NCBI GenBank assembly: GCA_026120035.1
Contig: JALRME010000001.1
Location: forward strand, 2,493,909-2,557,908
DNA from: Coleophoma eucalyptorum
Lineage: Eukaryota; Ascomycota; Leotiomycetes; Helotiales; Dermateaceae
Length of the DNA stretch: 64,000 nt
Reading direction: 5' to 3'
A program made the translations under genes and the position numbers. The notes beneath the pieces were generated by a model, which was not told the DNA's origin, searched no databases, and saw only the letters and a list, made by a program, of their open reading frames with translations. Of the stretch, positions 59,351 through 64,000 are shown piece after piece. Position 1 is the stretch's first letter. Every line of letters begins with the position of its first letter.

Positions 59351-62300
59351 ATGGCCTTGGTCACCTCTTTAGGCCTCCATCAGCCAACGGGCCTCCAATA
59401 TGCTTTGCAAGAACGACTTCTCCCAGCAGATCCAGCGAAAGGCTCCTATGTTTGGAACAACGACTGCGACAATGTTGCTCCAGATACTGTTGAAGATGAT
59501 GAGCTACTAGTAACTCCACGTTGCGTAGTTTGGTCTCGAGGAGGACTTTTCCGCAAAAGCTACAAATTCGATCTCGAAAAAGAAGAAGTTAGCCAGGCTT
59601 TGTTAACATGGTTCCCAAATGTCAAATCTATTACTGGAACACCACTCAGAGGAGAATGGGTTTCTGCCGAAACAAACTCGAGGTCTAAAGCAATTGTCGT
59701 TTTTCTGAAAACTCAAGCCCACATATATTTCCTCTCTGGCACGAGCCATGTTATACACCTCCCCTTTGAGGTTGAATCAGCGGTTGCTGCTCCGAATGGG
59801 CTCATAATACAGCGGAAGTTACGTGTGGACAATTTGGCTGCAGCATCGTTGAAGTTCCCTCGAGTTCCGCCGAATTCCTTCGTTTCCTCTCAACCTCAAA
59901 CCTTCTCCGCTGCAAGTTCACAGCAGTCCACCTTTTCAATTGCAGACCTTGGTGCTCCCAAGCCGATGCCTTTACCTCCGGTTTCAACCCTGAAGGACAT
60001 GTGGGATCCGCCAGCGCTGACGAATGATTCAAATTGGCCTCGATTGTTCTCACTTACCGATCCGCTGTCAGAAATGGGCTTGATTGTTACTCAACTAAGC
60101 AAGCAAGAACGTCGGAATCATAAAGGAAATCCAAAAAAGCTTCAGCATCTTGACACTGCTGAAGAGATTATACATGTTACAAAGAGCCATGAGTTTGCAC
60201 ACAAGGATGGCGATCAGCCGTTAATCCTTGCGTTGACTCTCAACCGCGAAACAAGCATGTACACTGTATGGAAATTGCTGTACGTTGGGAAAGATGCCGG
60301 CAAGAAAGGTAGAGGTCGCGCAGTAAGTGGAACTGTCTCACGTCGAAGAAGCTCCTTTGTTCCTGGTACAGGCACTGGAACAACAACACCAGCCATAAAT
60401 GGACAGCATACATTTCGTGAGAGCTTTGGAGGAGAGCCAAATATGCTTCGATCCAAGCAGCTCTCTGTACATGATAACGAGCTCCGCGATGATCTTGCAT
60501 CAACCCTTGATCCAGATTATGAAAGCGCCAATGTCCCACGAAGAAAGTCTCGGCGCGTCAGCTCAATGCTCGCCCGAGCTGACTTGTCCGCATCACATGA
60601 ACGTTCTGCATTCAACGAGCTAACCGGCAGCAATGCTCCAAATAAACGTGGAGAATCCCTGGGAAGTCAATATACTCGTGGAAGCATAGGAGCATATGGT
60701 CCAGCGGGTGGGAACCTTCCAGGTCTCTCACAGTCTCAGCAATTCAATCAAAGCATCAATAGTCTTCTTGAAGCGCCCGTTGATGATTTGCTGGATGAAC
60801 TTCGTGCTGGCGGGGATTTTGAGGGATTTCATAACATGGGTTTGGACGATGAGGAGTTTGATACACTGAAGCAAGAGATCATTCTTACGAAGATAACGAG
60901 TGTTCCTGCAGAACATAGCAATGTCCGATATTCAAGCCAACACATCCCTGCCAAAGGACAGTGCAAGGTATTCACGATGGCGGCGCCTCCATCAGCTGCC
61001 GATGACCAGCAAAAGAATACTATCGTTATTTGCATTCTAGACCCAGACGAGAAACGTCTCTTGGTGCTCACACTATACACCAAAGTTCACAAAAAGGCGC
61101 ATCTTGATGTTTCTAGTCACGGTAGTGAAACAAAGAAATCCGAGAAGCAAGTCACTGTTGTATCACTAGGCGATGTGATGAGGGCAAAGGGCGTGATCGA
61201 TGCCTGCAGACTCGATGACGGATCTGTTTCTCGAATACTGGTTTTAACAGAGACTTCAGATGGCTTTGGCGAATTAACATTACAGGCGCCGTGGAGTGCA
61301 CTTATGAAGATCCCGTTGCCAGAAAAATTCGCAATAAGTGGCATGCGGAGTCTTGGGCACAATTCTCTTCCTCGTGCTAGCCGAGAGGGTGGATTCAAGA
61401 GAGTTCTTAGTCAAGGTCCACAAGCTTTGAAAGGCCTTCGAAATTCCAAACCGTTCGGCATCGTTGACTTGATTGATGACGATGACAAACTGCATCAGCT
61501 GCGAATTTTAATGCAGCCTCGAAATCCTCACGTACGTAAGATTCTAGAGGTTGGTAGAGCTGTGCTGCCTGGTCCAGTAAGAGGTGGAGAAGGGATTCTA
61601 GTCGGCTGGTGGAATGTTATGCAATGGCTAAGATTAGAAGATGTGGAGACTGTAGATACAGAATGGTCTGCTGCGGTAATTACTCTTCTTGCTCTTGTCC
61701 TTGCTACGGTCGATGCTTCCAATGCAGGGCAACCACGAAAACAAATAAGGCAGCGCAAAGTACGAAGTGGGCTGCTTCGATCAAGCAGCGGTGCACAATC
61801 CGATCATGAAAGCTGGGAAATGATGCAATCCCAAGAAACTTTTAACGGCAATCCGCTGCCTTCGTGGGTAAACAATGGAGGTTGGAGCTGGATTGCAGAA
61901 CAAGACGAGTTTGACCAGACAGCGACGACGGGAAATGGTCAACTCTTCAGCGCTGCGCCGGATGACAAAAATAGATTTCTTCAGAAGCACGTACGGCTTA
62001 CTCGTGATTTCATGGACTCTGCGCTAGGACAGGCGGCAGTGTCTGGATACCTCCCAACATCAGACTCTGGTGGTCGACCTGCTGATGCTCGTGCAGCTGC
62101 GGTGACTGATGTCATTGTTGCCTTGCATTTATTCCGCGAAGAACAGAAGCTCGACACAATGGTAACCGATGCCTTGGCGACTGGAGTTGTCAGTCTAACG
62201 CCTGTATTGGCCCAAATGTGTCGTTGGCTGAATTGGAAAAGCTGGACTGAAGTGTATGATGTCGAGGATGCTTGCTTGGCTGATATTGAATACGATACGA

Positions 62301-64000
62301 GTATGTGTGAGCTTTCTGAATTGAAGTTTAAGCCTAACCTTATTTTAGGGCCTATGCATGTACACATCCCAGAGCCATACGACTGCCCTGCTGTTTACCA
62401 GTGGATTCAGACCTGCTTATTGACCAAAAGTCTTGCGCCATTCCTGACCCTCGCGGAACTAGCTGCATCTCGATCTTCGGCATCGAGTAAAAGCGTATGG
62501 GACTTGGAGCAATGGGATAATTTGACTCCAAGAACACTATTATTCGTGAAGTTCTTTGCCTCCATGCAAAATAATTGGTCACCTGTTCAGTTCGTCGAAG
62601 CGTTGTCTTCTGCCGGCATCAGTATTGAATCCCTTGAAACGTTGCCTGAAGCTATCCTTGTGCCATTGAGAGAAGCTATCGTACAATGTCGGAAAGAACC
62701 ACCAACTACATGGAACAAAGAATTGCTGACATTAGTGGGCCGAGAGGATGTGAACACTTTATTGACTCCTGGCCACCAACCTCGACAAAACAATACAACT
62801 TTATTGGTACGACACCATATGATTTAATATTCAATTCTAACAAAATCTAGGCACCATCTCATGAGTCTAACCTCGATGTACACTCCATATGTGTGTCGAT
62901 TGCGGACCCCGAAACAACAGGCTCATTTGACGGATCTGCCGAAGTTGATCGGCAATCCATCACTCGCGCAATATTCAAGGATGACCGGCGAATGAACGAA
63001 GCGCGGAACATTCTGAACACCATTAGACCAACTGTCGCTCGTGTAAAAACCGAACCGAGCTGGTCAGAATCTGATATTCTGGAGGCGCAAAAAGAGCATG
63101 TTCAGATGTTGGCTTACCGCACCCTTGCTATCCCAGCTGGCCGAGGGCTCCTATATTTCAGTGCGCGAATTCCGCTTTTAACACAAAGATTCAATATAAG
63201 TGGCTTCAATCTTAACTGTGTGATGAAGCCTGATAACAACACTGTTGGTGTTGATAAGAACGCCTTTACAGAAGAGAAAGTATGCTGGGCCTTCTTCCAT
63301 GCAGGAGTTGCTGCCGGTCTCAGTATATCACGAGATGCCAAAGGCATTGATACCTCCTGGATATTGTACAACAAGCCCGTACAAGAGTTAAGCAATCGGC
63401 ATGCTGGATTCCTCCTCGCCTTGGGATTGAATGGTCATTTGAAGTCTGTTGCTAAATGGGTTGCATTCAAGTACTTAACACCTAAACACACCATGACCTC
63501 AATTGGCTTATTACTGGGCTTAGCGGCATCATACATTGGTACCATGGATTCACTAATAACACGATTGCTCTCCGTACATGTTACGCGTATGTTACCACCT
63601 GGTGCTGCAGAGCTGAACCTTTCCCCGCTCACACAGACTACGGGTATTATGGGAATTGGCCTTCTCTATTGCAATACACAGCATCGCCGCATGAGTGAGA
63701 TCATGGTCTCTGAAATTGAACATATCGATACTGAAGTCGACGAGGAGCCTTTGAGAAATGAAGGTTATCGACTTGCCGCTGGGTTCGCCCTCGGACTGAT
63801 CAATCTTGGCAAAGGCTCAGATCTTAAAGGTCTCCATGATATGGGCCTGACAGAACGACTTTTGGCTCTAGCTGCTGGAAATAAGAAGGTTGACCTTGTT
63901 CATGTATTGGATAAGGCAACAGCAGCTGCGGTTGTAGCTGTAGCACTGATCTTCATGAAGTCCGAGGATAAAGTTCTTGCACGAAAGATTGACGTCCCTG
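59351..64000 (+). CDS. APC1: Anaphase-promoting complex subunit 1 (APC1/BimE), 3' partial
   Basis: Exon 1 (59351-62806, 1,152 codons) and exon 2 (62851 to the window edge, 383 codons) join in phase across a 44-nt GTACGA...AATCTAG intron. The N-terminal part is a beta-propeller-like domain (RCVVWSRGGLFRKSYKFDL, AIVVFLKTQAHIYFLSGTSH in pieces). It contains a long Ser/Arg-rich phosphorylatable insert (~320-480). Exon 2 has the helical PC repeats typical of Apc1 and proteasome Rpn1/Rpn2 (AGFLLALGLNGHL, IGLLLGLAASYIGT, GIMGIGLLYCNTQHR, AAGFALGLINLGKG). APC1 is the scaffold of the nuclear E3 ligase that targets cyclin B and securin in mitosis; the Aspergillus orthologue is BimE. Fungal Apc1 is ~2,000 residues, so roughly the last quarter is outside the window. 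Confidence 0.92.

Overview
The window is nuclear DNA from a filamentous ascomycete (Pezizomycotina). Genes are split by short introns, mostly 40-60 nt, with GTAAGT/GTATGT-type donors and CTRAY-type branch points. The proteins are typical of moulds: CFEM protein, fungal rhodopsin-domain membrane protein, Git3/cAMP-receptor-like GPCR, GH43 arabinan enzymes, NADP-mannitol dehydrogenase and an esterase-NB-ARC NLR-like protein. The gene set fits a plant-associated or saprotrophic mould. A Leotiomycetes placement is a guess from overall resemblance and cannot be proven here. Many genes were rebuilt by joining exons by eye; reading phase closes across every junction in the models given.

Layout. 1-14.6 kb is mostly housekeeping: a SNIP1/Pml1-type FHA splicing factor (5' end outside the window), a 1,462-residue esterase-NB-ARC protein, a conserved membrane protein divergent from a GGA clathrin adaptor, a small hypothetical gene, a decayed coding locus, and a mitochondrial LEA-like protein. 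14.6-21.1 kb is sparse and holds three genes that single-ORF searches break up: an 8-exon rhodopsin-family 7-TM protein, a small secreted 6-cysteine protein, and a 9-exon GPCR. 21.1-33.5 kb is a 12.4 kb stretch where I find no gene, only low-complexity repeats. 33.5-39.8 kb has a CFEM GPI-anchored protein, an MFS transporter and a P450. 40.4-42.3 kb is a Nup37-like protein.

43.0-46.7 kb is a divergent arabinan-degrading pair: a secreted endo-arabinanase (with a GC-AG intron) and a secreted GH43 exo-acting arabinofuranosidase-like enzyme. Their shared 1.2 kb intergenic region carries a diverged 89-bp tandem duplication. After a second small secreted 6-cysteine protein (48.6 kb) and a second MFS transporter (50.9 kb), the window returns to core genes: eIF2A, NADP-mannitol dehydrogenase, and APC1 of the anaphase-promoting complex, which runs off the right edge.

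Functional themes. The middle of the window (14.6-52.9 kb) is an accessory, environment-facing region of sensors (two 7-TM proteins), secreted or surface proteins (CFEM, two 6-Cys proteins, two GH43 enzymes) and transport/detoxification (two MFS, one P450). It is flanked by conserved cell-biology genes. No secondary-metabolite backbone gene, tRNA, rRNA, transposon or CRISPR array was found.
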